From positions 269,012 to 333,011 of the forward strand of contig CAJNDS010001147.1 in assembly GCA_905221605.1 (NCBI GenBank): DNA of 64,000 bases. The letters run 5' to 3'. The stretch comes from Symbiodinium natans (Eukaryota > Sar > Dinophyceae > Suessiales > Symbiodiniaceae). Below, in pieces: positions 10,980 through 24,959 of this stretch. A model generated the notes under the pieces. The model saw nothing but the letters and a program-made list of their open reading frames with translations, had not been told where the DNA came from and made no database searches. Made by a program: the position numbers and the translations under genes. The first letter of the stretch is position 1. Each line of letters starts with the position of its first letter.

Positions 10980-11062
10980 AGAAACCCTAAACCCTGAAAC
11001 CCTAAACCCTAAACCCTAAACAAAAAAACCCTAAACCCTCAACCCTAAACCCTAAACCCGAA
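10980..11062. repeat. CCCTAAA array, interrupted
   Basis: About 10 units broken by a CAAAAAAA insert. Confidence 0.9.
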
Positions 11063-11188
11063 TTAAACCGCTTCGTTGACACACGGCGCGTTCTTTTTTG
11101 AGGGCGCTTCTTCACTCCGAAGAGACTAAGGTCAGGCCTCATGAGAGGAGTAACACTCACGGCAGCTTCTCGCAGCGTTTCTCGGACT

Positions 11189-11283
11189 GTTAGGGTTTAG
11201 GGTTTAGGGTTTAGGGTTTAGGGTTTAGGGTTTAGGGTTTAGGGTTTAGGGTTTAGGGTTTAGGGTTTAGGGTTTAGGGTTCT
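11189..11283. repeat. TTTAGGG array
   Basis: About 13 nearly perfect units. Confidence 0.96.
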
Positions 11284-11299
11284 ATGGTGGACAAACCCT

Positions 11300-11805
11300 A
11301 AACCCTGTTGTAGACGCTGGCGCTCTGTGTCGGCCTGCCTTCAAAGGCACCCCTAATCCCTTCCCCCTAATATTAAATACCCCCCCCCCCCCTAATACTG
11401 TAATCGAACTAAAAGGGGGGTTTTAATATTAGGGGGTAGCGGGGGTTTAATTTTTGGGGGAAGGGACTATGCACCCACAACCTGTCAAGTTGTGATTGGA
11501 CGACGAGCTGGAACTGAGGCTCTCAGTGATGCGACACGCAGAGAAGGGTATTTCCCACATAATGTTGGGAAAACCCCAAAAAACTTTACAAATATTTTAC
11601 AGGGTTGCGTGCATCTGCACCTTACTACACACAAGGGTTGTTTAAAACCCTTCGCCCGTTTTGCAGCTCGCGTGCTGTACACCAGCGTGCTGTACACCAA
11701 CAAGCGCCCTTAGCACTATCTTGGTACTCAGACTGCAGCCAGCAATTTGTAAATGCTTTACACGCATCGTCTCGCCGGGAGCAGCCCGGTGGACGCAAGT
11801 TGTGA
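11300..11805. other. No gene; downstream of dioxygenase
   Basis: A palindromic TAATATTAAATACC...GGTTTTAATATTAGGGGG region lies at 11365-11440 around a C run, which could fold as a hairpin element. The remaining sequence to the dioxygenase stop holds no recognised feature. Confidence 0.45.
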
Positions 11806-11809
11806 AAAT

Positions 11810-14418
<2,609 letters not shown>

Positions 14419-14429
14419 CTAAGCCGGAA

Positions 14430-14633
14430 GGTTCAGGGTTTAGGGTTTAGGGTTTAGGGTTTAGGGTTTAGGGTTTAGGGTTTAGGGTTTAGGGTTTAGG
14501 GCAGTTTAGGGTTTATATAGGGTGTAGGGTTTAGGGTTTAGGGTTTAGGGTTTAGGGTTTAGGGTTTAGGGTTTAGGGTTTAGGGTTTAGGGTTTAGGGT
14601 TTAGGGTTTAGGGTTCCCCCCCCCCCCCCCCCC
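14430..14633. repeat. TTTAGGG array ending in a C run
   Basis: About 26 units with one interruption at about 14500-14530, then 17 C residues. Confidence 0.96.
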
Positions 14634-14721
14634 AAAAAAAAAATAGTACGGGGAACTGAAAGACGGTCTGGTCCTCTGAAAGGCCAGAAAGGGAAGGGAA
14701 AGCTTCAACATCCCAAAAAAC

Positions 14722-15846
14722 TTGTCGAGAGACGAGCTTTCTGAGCTGGTCGTCGCTGATGTTGCGGAGATTCGCCTTGAAGGTTGCGCCCATGCGACCA
14801 GAGGGAGCCGATTTCATGGACTGCGCTCTCTGGAAGAGCCTAGTTCATGGTTGGCATACAAAAGTTTTGAAGCTCTATTCCTTGTTGGGTTTAAGTACCC
14901 GTAAAAAATATTTAAAAAAATGCTACCTAACTATGACAGAGGAGCGTGCACCAGAGCGACGTGATGGCCCCCAGATTCTTTGCGCCGTTCATGTGGTGGT
15001 CTTGGTGGTGCTTGGGTGTGATGATGAACCACAATGCTGGCGCCCGCCCAATCCAGTCGAAGGGTGGCAGGTTGTAGCCAGAATGAACCATGACCCCATA
15101 CCTGGTTCATAGTTGGGATAGTAATAAACATGTAAAAATTTCTATTCTTATTGAGTGTTAGTACCCTTAAAAAGGTAAAATGTTATCCCACTATGACAAA
15201 GATACCAAGTGGAGAACATGAAGTACGCAAAGGCGACGCTGGGGCTCAGCTCGAGACAGCGAGACACCAGCACAACGCTGCCGTACTTGACCGCCGCGTT
15301 GCCCAGGGCCTCAACGGGATGCTCCACCTCGTTCGTCCACGGCCGCGTGACCTTGATGGAGTGGTGCAGCTTGTGATACCTGTACATGCCTGGCAGGTGC
15401 AAGATGCAGTGCCATGACGAGAGGCCGAAGTCGAGCAAGCACAGCATCAGCAGGAATCCGGCCACCGAACTCAAGAGGCCCCCTTCGCAGCTGAAGGAGA
15501 GCTTGCTCGTGCACCACACGCCTGCGAAGATGCACATGTCCAACCACCAACCTGCCAGCTTTGCTCGTATCTGCTTCATGGCATACTCGCGTGACTCCTT
15601 GGTGCTTGCGTGCTTGTGGCCAGGCGCAATCCTCCAGCGCTCGACGTCCGCGCTTAACACTTCAAAGGCAGCGTTGGTGGCGAGCCAGACCATGTCTGAA
15701 GCACAGATGCCACCTAAGACAAATGTCAAACCTGGAGGTGCTTGCAGAGCCTCGCAGGCCCTGGCAATGATGCTGAGCGTCACGCAGATGAGGCCGAGCG
15801 TGCCGGCCCACCACCATTGGCACATGGGAGGGGTCAGAGCAAGCAT
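14722..15846 (-). CDS. Fatty-acid hydroxylase / sterol-desaturase-type enzyme
   Basis: Exon 1 (15846-15206) starts with Met, has about four membrane segments and the first histidine clusters (HCILH and YHKLHHS, then EVEHPVEAL). Exon 2 (15101-14952) continues in frame across the first intron as STWYGVMVHSGYNLPPFDW and supplies the third cluster, TPKHHQDHH. Exon 3 (14839 to about 14722) begins LFQRAQSMKSAPSG. The spaced histidines bind the di-iron centre of this membrane-bound superfamily, which hydroxylates or desaturates lipids or sterols in the ER; the exact substrate is unknown. Both introns are members of one inverted-repeat family (see 15102-15205 and 14840-14951) with GT...AG ends and a G at the exon junction. 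Exon 3 has no clear stop and may splice on toward the dioxygenase. Confidence 0.85.
14840..14951 (-). mobile_element. Family C introner-like intron 2
   Basis: The complete 112-nt intron runs GTGCACGCTCC...GAACTAG. It contains CATAGTTAGGTAGCA near the 5' end and TGCCAACCATG near the 3' end, imperfect inverted repeats matching those of intron 1, and shares GGGTACT and GAATAGA segments with it. Confidence 0.8.
15102..15205 (-). mobile_element. Family C introner-like intron 1
   Basis: The complete 104-nt intron runs GTATCTTTGTCATAG...GAACCAG. CATAGTGGGATA at the 5' end is mirrored by TATCCCAACTATG at the 3' end, with one extra base. Splicing it gives an uninterrupted hydroxylase reading frame. 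Confidence 0.85.
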
Positions 15847-15849
15847 GTC

Positions 15850-16490
15850 GCACTACGCTGTTTTTTGTCGCAGTGGTCACAGTCACAGCAAGTGGAGCCA
15901 AAGCGCTCAAAACAAGCGCAAGTGTTGTGAGTTCTTCATGGGGGATTTCCGGGTTTCAGGGCTTCAGAGGCGACTTCTGCCACGTCTTGAGGCCCAGCGT
16001 GGCCCAGCCTGACAGGTGCTCGTCAAGAGACCGAGACTCTTTCATGCCTGGACTACTGGCAACACTCGACAACACAATAATACTGTAGTCATAGTGATAC
16101 TCATGATAGTAGCAGAATACTAAGGTAGTACTCATAGTACTAGCAGAATGCTAAGGTAATACTCATAGTAGTAGCAGCAGCGGTAGTAGCAGCAAGCGCC
16201 ATCGCCGTCGTGGTGCAGCACTGGGCTGCCTTTCACCAACCCGCCCCCCAACCAACCCCACAATGGGAGTGGAGCTTCCCGATCCCTAAACCCTTAAACC
16301 CTTAACCCTACACCCTAAACCCTAAACCCTAAACCCTACACCCTAAACCCTAAACCCTAAACCCTAAACCCTAAACCCTAAACCCAATCAGATGAGGTCT
16401 TGCTGCACAAGTCATCTCGCCCGACGTAGACGGCTCATTCGACGTGCGAAGTCGAGGCAGGTGCTGCGTCCCTTTTCGGTTCCCTTCTAC
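15850..16490. other. Gene-free; short repeats
   Basis: A degenerate tandem repeat of about 40 bp (ACTCATAGTAGTAGCAG, AATACTAAGGTA) lies at 16086-16190 and a CCCTAAA array at 16282-16387 (about 14 units). No exon recognised. Confidence 0.6.
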
Positions 16491-16659
16491 ACATGCAGGG
16501 TAGCTCCCGAAATAGGACCTGGGTTTTAAGAAGGAAGCCCCAATATGACGCCCCGTATTATCCGGGGATCCCGCCCGTCGTAAGCCACTTCATGAAGGGC
16601 AAGTGGGGCTCCACCGCCATCGTCTCCAAGCCAAGCGCTCCTCCAAGCGTTGGGGTTTC

Positions 16660-16770
16660 GGGATTTAGGGTACAGGGATGTACAGGGTTTAGAGGGTTTA
16701 GGGTTTCGGGTTTAGGCTTTGAGCTCAGATTGGTGTAGGGTTTAGGGGTTTAGGGCTTGGGGTCAGATGG
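16660..16770. repeat. Decayed TTTAGGG tract
   Basis: Scattered TTTAGGG and TTTCGGG units with GTACAGGG-type variants. Confidence 0.75.
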
Positions 16771-16926
16771 GTCTAGGGTCGGTGGGATGGGAAGGCGTTG
16801 GTTCTTTGAGCTTTGGGAGGAGTTTGGGGTCGGGCTTTCGGGCCCTATAGCCCAATGGCCCGGAATGAGTACTTGATAGTACATGACAAAGGGAAGCCAT
16901 TCCATTTGGTATCTTGGGGGGCATAT

Positions 16927-17024
16927 GGGGGTTTGCGCAAATAGGGGACCCCCAATATAGACCCCTCAATAGTAGGATCCCCTTAAATATGGACCCCAAG
17001 AAAATACCCCCTGATATCGTAAAC
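16927..17024. mobile_element. Family B element, inverted orientation
   Basis: GGGGGTTTGCGCAAA opens and ATCGTAAAC closes the unit; the core GTAGGATCCCCTTAAATATG is the reverse complement of the core at 41461-41562. Confidence 0.7.
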
Positions 17025-17145
17025 GACTTCTATCGGCTTCCTCTGAGATTTTGGGGATTTTGGGCCTACTTGTTGGAGGGCAAGGCAGTGCAGCGGGGAA
17101 CGACCCCCCCAACGCCCCCCCCCCCCCCCCACCATCTGTTCCACG

Positions 17146-20100
17146 TCACGCGGAAGCGTTGGCTGCGCAGCTGGCAGGGCATCCGGCTTTCAGAGGCGAA
17201 GCCTCCACGCAGCCACAACTCTGTGGACAGAGCGAGGTCAGCGGCCGAAACAAGTCGGCGTCCCCGTCGCAATAGAGCGCGCGGAGGAAGAAATCCCTGG
17301 GAGCATCCACCAAAGCAGAACAGCCTTGCGACAGCATCGCTTGGATGGTCTGGTTGGCGGAGGCATAGGTCTGGAAGGACGTGATGTCCAGGCCCACGTA
17401 GTGCGAAATCGCCGTGGTGTACTGCGTCCAGAACCTGCGCCAGCTGGCATCCCAAGGCGGCACGTCTTGGCAACTGCGGTTTTGGAGCTTCGGCTGGCCA
17501 AAGCTGAGGCAGGCCGCTGGGCAGCCCTGTGCTTCCACCTTGAACCACGGAGACGCGAACCTCAGATCTCGGCGGCTCAAGGCCGATGTGAACCCTAAGC
17601 CCTAAACCCTAAACCCTAAACCCTAAACCCTAAACCCTAAACCCTAACCGACGTTAGGGGCTGAAGGGGAAGGGGGGTGGCCAACCCTAACCCAGGTTGA
17701 GGTTGGAGTGAACTGGAACCCGAGCCCTAACCTGGTATTGGGGTTCGAGCTCGACCCAAGCCCTAACCTGGTTAGGGTTCAGGTGAGCAGAAGGTGTTGA
17801 AAGCGGGCTGCGGGCTGCATTTTCACTGCTCATGTCCACCTACACAACTAGCAGAATCAGCGCTTTTTCTATGGCAAGGCTCAGAGGCCCAGAGGACTTT
17901 TGCTCCACACCCAATTAAGAAGCAAAGAACGGCACAAGAACAGACGACCCCCAGAAAGCCCGTACACAACTTTACAAGCGAGAAAACTGAGAAATACTGT
18001 CATGGCTCTAAGGGGCTTCTACGTAGCCTTCCCTTAGGCTCTCAGACACACATGGTACCATCAGACATCAAAAGTATACCACACTGCACAACCTCATGCC
18101 TGATCCCTGCGAACCCCACAGCCTGGAGCATCCGAAGCTCGTTTTTGAGATGCTGCGGCCCGGGGGACGGATCTGAGCATCCGCAGGTCTCGCCGCAGAC
18201 GTAGCGCAGCAGGCGACCATTGGGAGACTCGCAGTGGTCCCTCATCTCCTGCATCTGCTTGGTATGGCTGGGTTTGGTTATGGTACGGCTAGCGGCTAGT
18301 GGCGGGGGAGCTTGCGGTGACTTGGGGTCCTCTGGCTCTACGGAACTTCAGGGCCTTTTCGGGGGTGCCAGAAGCGCCTCGCAGCTGGAGGAGGTGATCT
18401 GCAGGCTGGCCGCAGCATTGTTCAAATACCGGGCCGCGATCACCTGGGCCTCCAGATCCATGCTGAACAGGCCATTCGGGCGAAACGTCTCGGTCTCGAA
18501 ACAGAAGGCGGAACCAGCGGCCTCGACTTTCATGGTGCGGGTGCTGTCGACCTCAAAGACGTTCCTGCTGCCGGAGAAGAAGATGTACTTGGGTCCCGAA
18601 TGGTCAGGGGTTGTTTCGGGAGAGGTCGCCTTGTGAGCTTGCACGGCAAGCTCACTTGCAGTAAGATTCCTGTCGTCTTGGGAGAAAGTGGTCGTTAGCC
18701 CAATCGCACTCTGCATGGCCTCGTTGTACCGAACCACGAACGTCTGATTGCCGCCGCACAGCTCGTTCTTCACGGCGAGCATCGTATCACCAAGGGGAAC
18801 CAGCAAAAACAAGTACGTGGAGATGATCAGCACGCCCAGCATCACGAAGTGCAGCAGCGACTCGCACTGACTTCTGCGGCGGCTGTGTCTGACTTGTGTC
18901 GGCTTCAAGTGCTGCATGGCATGGTGGATCTTGACCGGCGTCATACCAGCGAAGAGGAATTCATCAACGTCCAAAACGGCATTGAGGGCCACAGCGTTTA
19001 GCATGAGCTCCTCGATACTGATCGTTCGAGCCAGCCAAAGAATGCCAGCCACCAGCAACACAGAAGCGATGGCTACACGGACGAAGTAGATCATGAGAAG
19101 CAAGCTGAACCGGTACCAAGAAAGGCTCCGGAAGGCATAGTCGCAGAACTGCGAGCAGCGCGCCTTCGGGATTTGCAGTGTCGCTTCCAGCTGGAACCAG
19201 ATCTTGCGAAACTCCTGTAACATGATACCCCTCCCCCAACTCCAGGTCCCTCACCAGGGGGCTTCGGGTTGGAAACGTCAAGGAAAGTTGGAGGAGAAGG
19301 CTCCGGGGGGCCCAAAGGGTCTTGGGGGGTTTAGGGTTTAGGGTTTAGGGTTTGGGGTTTAGGGTTTAGGGTTTAGGGTTTAGGGCTTAGGGCTTAGGGC
19401 TTAGGGGTTAGGGTTTAGGGTTTAGGGTTTAGGGTAGGGGGTTTAGGGTTTAGGGTTTAGGGTTTAGGGTTTAGGGTTTAGGGTTTAGGGTTTAGGGTTT
19501 AGGGTTTAGGGTTTAGGGTTTAGGGTTTAGGGTTTAGGGTTTAGGGTTTAGGGTTTAGGGGGCCCCGTCCTTGAAGACGCAGAGGCTCCAGAGCACGATG
19601 CAGAGGAGGCAGAGGAGGACCCCGGGCTGGAAGAGGGGGACCTCGAGCTGCGGCTTCTGCAAGCCCAGGAAGCTGTTGATGTGATAGATCCTCGGGGCTT
19701 CCCCTTTTTAAAAAAAGGGGAAACATTATAAAAATAAAAAAACTCAACAAAAAACAAAGCAACCCCCCCCCCCCCCCCCCACCCCCTCGGCTCAAAAGGG
19801 TTTAGGGCTTTTGTGGGGGAGTTTAGGGGTTTAGGGCTTACCCTAAAACCCTAAACCCCAAAACAGTGAAGAAAACTTCGGGCACCACCGGGCGTCCAAG
19901 GATCAGATTCGACTGGGGCGTGGACAGGATCAGGGCTCCGTCTCCCTGGCATACCCGGGAGACCAGGCTCGTGTCCTTCAACAGTCAGTCTACTTGGTGG
20001 TTCATGGGTTGCTTGTAAGTAGGGATAAAAAGGCATGCGGTAACTATGGTTATAGCCTGGTTTAGGGTACTTAGAACTCCACTTAAAAGTGCCCATGCAA

Positions 20101-20758
20101 AGTCTAGTCTAGGGCCTAGGGAGGGTTGGGAGGGGGTTAAGGGTTTAGGGGTTGAGGGGGTTTAGGCTTGGCGTTTGGGGTTTAGGGTTCGGGGTTAAGG
20201 GGTTTAGGCTTCAGGCATTAGGCTTCAGTCCTTCAAGTCCAGATACTTGGCGTCGTGCGCCACGCTGGTGCGCCAGACCCTGGCGTTGTCGATCTCGGTG
20301 TCAAAGGCCTCGCCCATGAAGCCGTCCGAGAGCAGCACGCAGGTGAAGGCAATCTGCATACAAATGTTGAGCAGGAGAAGCGTTGCGGTAAAGAACCGGT
20401 CGAAGCATCCGACATCGACAAGCCCGATCAGGAGGGGAAAGCTCCAGACGCTTTCCTCGAAATACACCTCGGTGGTCTCCTCTATCGGCGCGCCTGCCAC
20501 GGGCTCATCACCCTGAGGCTGGGATGGCTGGGCCACTTTGCTGGTTTCAAAGGTTGCGCAAACCTCAAGCAGCTGAGGGTTCGCCTCCGGAACCCTCACG
20601 GCACCGAGCTGCTCCACAAGCTCCAGGCGCGCCTGGAGGCGCGCGAGGTCGGCCTGCATCTCCTGGCGGAAGATGGCCAAGCGGTCCTCCAGCTCAAGCT
20701 CCAGGGAGCGCGCACAAGCCGGGGACTGCATTGAGGGCGAGAGGCTGGGCATCGGCAA
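17146..20758 (-). CDS. Multi-pass membrane protein with Cys-rich tail, tandem copy A
   Basis: Six exons: 20758-20222 (Met, a coiled coil rich in LELELEDRLAIF-type heptads, then a membrane segment FTATLLLLNICMQIAFTCV), about 19985-19895 (SRVCQGDGALILSTPQ), 19691-19563 (FQPGVLLCLLCIVLWSLCVF), 19222-18345 (YRFSLLLMIYFVRVAIASVL and LGVLIISTYLFLLVPLG, then a large non-membrane domain with NQT and NLT glycosylation-type sites), 18256-18165 (YVCGETCGCSDPSPG) and about 17590-17146 (LCPQSCGCVEASPLKAGCPA, stop). This suggests about five membrane spans and an extracellular Cys-rich end. No family name recognised. Copy B (21810-24767) has the same exon plan; exon 1 differs at one residue over 177. One intron here contains a TTTAGGG array that copy B lacks. 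Splice sites are approximate. Confidence 0.82.
17590..17648. repeat. CCCTAAA array in copy A intron 5
   Basis: About 8 units; the same intron of copy B carries about 20. Confidence 0.95.
19325..19561. repeat. TTTAGGG array present only in copy A
   Basis: About 33 units in the intron between exons 3 and 4. The surrounding intron aligns with copy B at 23515-23605, which runs straight through without any array. GGGGGGCCC occurs on both edges. Confidence 0.96.
19798..19866. repeat. Mixed-orientation TTTAGGG/CCCTAAA tract
   Basis: Three TTTAGGG-type units are followed directly by CCCTAAA-type units, in copy A intron 2. Confidence 0.85.
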
Positions 20759-20773
20759 TTTCCCCCCAGTGAA

Positions 20774-20842
20774 ACCCTAAACCATGAACTTACCCTAAAC
20801 CCTAAACCCTAAACCCTAAACCCTAAACCCTAAACCCTAAAC
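20774..20842. repeat. CCCTAAA array upstream of copy A
   Basis: About 8 units; a matching but shorter, more decayed tract lies at the same place upstream of copy B (24783-24840). Confidence 0.95.
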
Positions 20843-20933
20843 CGGCGGATTGCTTTGGAACCCTGCCGGCTGCGGCTCCCGGCCTCCCTCCGTACAGCTT
20901 AGAACCGCCTCTGCCCTCTCAGGAAGCAACAGA

Positions 20934-21036
20934 TGGGTGGTTGTCAAAATTATGATCCCTTTTGGGGTACCCTAAATATTTGGTGCCGTATTATCATAGG
21001 GACCCAAAAAGGGACCATAATTTTGACAACCACCCA
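20934..21036. mobile_element. Family D inverted-repeat element
   Basis: The 103-bp element begins TGGGTGGTTGTCAAAATTAT and ends with its reverse complement; 21 terminal bases match perfectly. The core GGTGCCGTATTAT is shared, inverted, with 36897-37000. A decayed relative (GGGACCGTAATTTCGAGAAC) follows at about 21048-21168. Confidence 0.88.
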
Positions 21037-21605
21037 GATATGTGCATGGTGGTCGAATTTCGAAAACCCCCTTTCTCAGCTGATTCTCTAAGAAGGCACC
21101 CTATTTTCAGAGGCTCCGCATTATGAAAGGAACCCCCAAAGAGGGACCGTAATTTCGAGAACCTCCCATTTCAAGCCCGCCATGGGTTTCAAGCCCCCGC
21201 GATCCAGCAACAGACCTCTCCAGCGTTTCGGGTTCTGATTGTCCCGGGTTGGCACTTAAGGTGCCTGGCTTCCTACATCCCAAGGACCGAAGAGCTTAAG
21301 GGCTGATGCACCACGAGCCCACTCGTTTGCGGAAACCTTGAACCCAGGAACTTCAACTCTTGCACTGAGCACCACCGCAACGGTCTTGTTCTTGTTTAGG
21401 GTTTGGAGGGTTCAGAGGGTCTAGGCTTTTGGGCTCAAGCAAAGGAACATGCACCCGTGTATGTAGTATGTCAAGGGGGCGTACTTATTAGGCTCTCTGA
21501 GGTTTGCGGACTTTGGTTGGTTTTGTGGCAAGCCTGAAGCACAAGATTGCCCAATGCTGCGTTCCTTTGCAGAGATCTGCACAGCCACGTAGGATTTACG
21601 CAGCG

Positions 21606-21607
<2 letters not shown>

Positions 21608-21645
<38 letters not shown>
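21608..21645. repeat. (GA)n microsatellite
   Basis: About 17 dinucleotide copies, downstream of copy B. Confidence 0.95.
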
Positions 21646-21647
<2 letters not shown>

Positions 21648-21809
21648 GCAGCGGCATCATCGAATCCTTGGAAAGCCTTCGTACTCGTTGGGAAGGCAGT
21701 ACTCGTTGGGAAGGCAGTCCTCTGAGATTGCGGCGGGACCGGCCAGAGACACCCCCGGACCCCCCCGCCCCCCCCCACCCCCCCCCCACCCCCCACCATC
21801 TGTTCCACG

Positions 21810-24767
21810 TCACGCGGAAGCGTTGGCTGCGCAGCTGGCGGGGCATCCGGTTTTCAGAGGCGACGCCGCCACGCAGCCACAACTCTGTGGACAGAGCGAG
21901 GTCAGCGGCCGAAACAAGTCGGCGTCCCCGTCGCAATAGAGCGCGCCGACGAAGAAATCCCTGGGAGCATCCACCAGGGCAGAACAGCCATGCGACAGCA
22001 TCGCTTGGATGGTCTGGTTGGCGAAGACATAGGTCTGGAAGGACGTGATGTCCAGGCCCACGAAATGATTAATCGCGGGGGTGTACTGCATCCAGAACCT
22101 GCGCCAGCTGGCATCCGAAGGCGGCACGTCTTGGCAACTGCGGTTTTGGAGCTTCGGCTGGCCAAAGCTGAGGCAGGCCGATGCGCAGCCCTGTGCCTCC
22201 ACCTTGAACCACGGAGACGCGAACCTCAGATCTCGGCGGCTTAGGGCCGATGTGAACCCTAAACCCTAAACCCTAAACCCTAAACCCGAAACCCTAAACC
22301 CGAAACCCTAAGCCCTAAACCCTAAGCCCTAAACCCTAAACCCTAGACCCTAAACCCTAAACCCTAAACCCTAAACCCTAAACCCTAAACCCTAAACCCT
22401 AACCCAAGTTGAAGGGAAGTCGAAGCTGCGGCCCGGGGGCGGGTCTGAGCATCCGCAGGTCTCGCCGCAGATGTAGCGCAGCAGGCGACCATTGGGAGAC
22501 TCGCAGAGGTCCCTCATCTCCTGCAGGGAGCTTAGGCTAGCTGGGCTTTCTTTCCGGTATGGCTAGCGGCTAGTGTGGAATCGGAACTTCAGGGGATGCC
22601 AAAGGCTCCTCGCATCTGGAAGAAGTGATCTGCAGGCTGGCCGCAGCGTTGTTCAAATACCGGGCCGCGATCACCTGGACCTCCGGGTCCGCATTGAAGA
22701 GGCCGTTTGGGTGAAACGTCTCGGTCTCGAAGCAGAAGGCGCCCCCGGAGGCCTCGACTTTCATGGTGCGGGTGCTGTCGACCTCAAAGACGTTCTTGCT
22801 GCCGGAGAAGAAGATGTACTTGGGCCCCGAATGGTCAGGGGTTGTCTCGGGAGAGGTCGCCGTATGAGCTTGCACGGCAAGCTCGCTGACAGTAAGATTG
22901 CTGTCGTCTCGGGAGGGTGTGGTCGTGAGCCCATATGAAAGCTGTGTACCTTCGTTGTACCGAACCACGAACGTCTGATTGCCTCCGCACAGCTCGTTCT
23001 TCACGGCGAGCATCGTATCACCAAGGGGAACCAGCAAAAACAAGTACGTGGAGATGATCAGCACGCCCAGCATCACGAAGTGCAGCAGCGACTCGCACTG
23101 ACTTCTGCGGCGGCTGTGTCTGACTTGTGTAGGCTTCAAGTGCTGCATGGCATGGTGGATCTTGACAGGCGTCATACCAGCGAAGAGGAACTCATCGACG
23201 TCCAAAACGGCATTGAGGGCCACAGCATTTAGCATGAGCTCCTCGATGCTGATCGTTCGGGCCAGCCAAAGAATGCCAGCAACAAGCAACACGGAAGCGA
23301 TGGCTACACGGACGAAGTAGATCATGAGAAGCAGGCTGAACCGGTACCAAGAAAGGCTCCGGAAGGCATAGTCGCAGAACTGCGAGGAGCGCGCCTTCGG
23401 GATTTGCAGCGTCGCCTCGAGCTGGAGCCAGATCTTGCGAAACTCCTGCGACAGCGCAGCAGAACTTGCAACATCCCTTCGTGCCCCAAGCCCTTCGCAG
23501 ATGTCCCCCGCATACCCCCTCCCCAACTCCAGGTCCCTTACCGAGGGGTTTATTTAGTTGGAAACTTCAAGGAAATTCTGGAGGAGGGGGCTCTGCCGAT
23601 CTCTGCCGTCCTTGAAGACGCAGAGGCTCCAGAGCATGATGCAGAGGAGGCAGAGGAGGACGCCCGGCTGGAAGAGGGAGATCTCGAGCTGCGGCTTCTG
23701 CAGGCCCAGGAAGCTGTTGATGTGATAGATCCTCGGCTTCCCTTCTTAAAAAAGGGGACCCTAGAGACCCCCCTTCAATTTCACTTTCGAACTACAACTT
23801 CCCTCCTGCGCCCGCCCCCAAAAGGGCGCCACTGTAAACCCCAAACCCTAAACCCTAACCATAAACCCTAACCCTAAACCCTAAACCCTAAATCCTAAAC
23901 CCTAAACCCTAAACCCTAAACCCTAAACCCTAAACCCTAAACCCTAAACCCTAGGTCCAGGATCAGAGTGGACTGGGTGGTGGACAGGATCAGGGCTCCG
24001 TCTCCCTGGCATACCCGGGAGACAAGGCTCCTGTCCTTCACACGGGTTAAGGTTTTTCCATACTAGGGGTTGAGGGGGTTTAGGGGGATTCAGGGGTTTG
24101 GGGGGTTTAGGGGGCTTAGGGGCTTGAGGGATTTAGGGGCGATTAGGGAGTTTGGGGTTTAGGGGGTTGAGGGGGCTAGGGTTCGGGGTTTAGGATTTAG
24201 GGTTGAGGGGCTTTAGGCTCCGAGCATTAGGCTGGTGTCCTTCAAGTCCAGATACTTGGCGTCGTGCGCCACGCTGGTGCGCCAGACCCTGGCGTTGTCG
24301 ATCTCGGTGTCAAAGGCCTCGCCCATGAAGCCGTCCGAGAGCAGCACGCAGGTGAAGGCAATCTGCATACAAATGTTGAGCAGGAGAAGCGTTGCGGTAA
24401 AGAACCGGTCGAAGCATCCGACATCGACAAGCCCGATCAGGAGGGGAAAGCTCCAGACGCTTTCCTCAAAATACACCTCGGTGGTCTCCTCTATCGGCGC
24501 GCCTGCCACAGGCTCATCACCCTGAGGCTGGGATGGCTGGGCCACTTTGCTGGTTTCAAAGGTTGCGCAAACCTCAAGCAGCTGAGGGTTCGCCTCCGGA
24601 ACCCTCACGGCACCGAGCTGCTCCACAAGCTCCAGGCGCGCCTGGAGGCGCGCGAGGTCGGCCTGCATCTCCTGGCGGAAGATGGCAAGGCGGTCCTCCA
24701 GCTCAAGCTCCAGGGAGCGCGCAAAAGCCGGGGACTGCATTGAGGGCGAGAGGCTCGGCATCGGCAT
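21810..24767 (-). CDS. Multi-pass membrane protein with Cys-rich tail, tandem copy B
   Basis: Same six-exon plan as copy A: 24767-24213, about 24042-23955, 23735-23605, about 23470-22570, 22540-22430 and about 22250-21810, ending at the equivalent stop. Exon 1 is almost identical to copy A. Exon 4 keeps both membrane segments but differs in the soluble domain around YNEGTQLSYGLTTTPSRDD, where copy A reads YNEAMQSAIGLTTTFSQDD; one glycosylation-type site is kept (NLT). Cysteines of the C-terminal domain (CPQSCGC and following) are conserved. Introns differ much more than exons, in length and in telomere-like content, implying exon conservation by selection or conversion after a recent duplication. 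Function unknown; surface placement is inferred from the Cys-rich end. Confidence 0.82.
22253..22405. repeat. CCCTAAA array in copy B intron 5
   Basis: About 21 units with CCCGAAA and CCCTAAG variants; three times longer than in copy A. Confidence 0.95.
23838..23955. repeat. CCCTAAA array in copy B intron 2
   Basis: About 16 units, ending at exon 2. Confidence 0.95.
24055..24215. repeat. Decayed TTTAGGG/TTGAGGG tract
   Basis: Irregular G-rich units (GGGGTTTAGG, GGGGATTCAGG) fill copy B intron 1. Confidence 0.75.
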
Positions 24768-24959
24768 TTTTCCCCCGAGTGAAACCCTAAACCCTGAACT
24801 TACCCTAAACCCTAACTCTAAACCCTAAACCCTAAACCCCCTCTTTTGGCGGCTTTCTTGGAACCCTGGCGGCCGCGGGCTCTTGGCCTCTGTCCGTAGA
24901 AACCCTCCCTGCCCTATTTCCCAGAGAGCACTTCTCAGGAAAGACATAACAGACCTATG

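Noticed and set aside
16914-17598. Plus-strand frames of 90-156 residues
   Set aside because: They are shadows of the last exon of the membrane-protein copy A on the minus strand; the same shadows recur over copy B.
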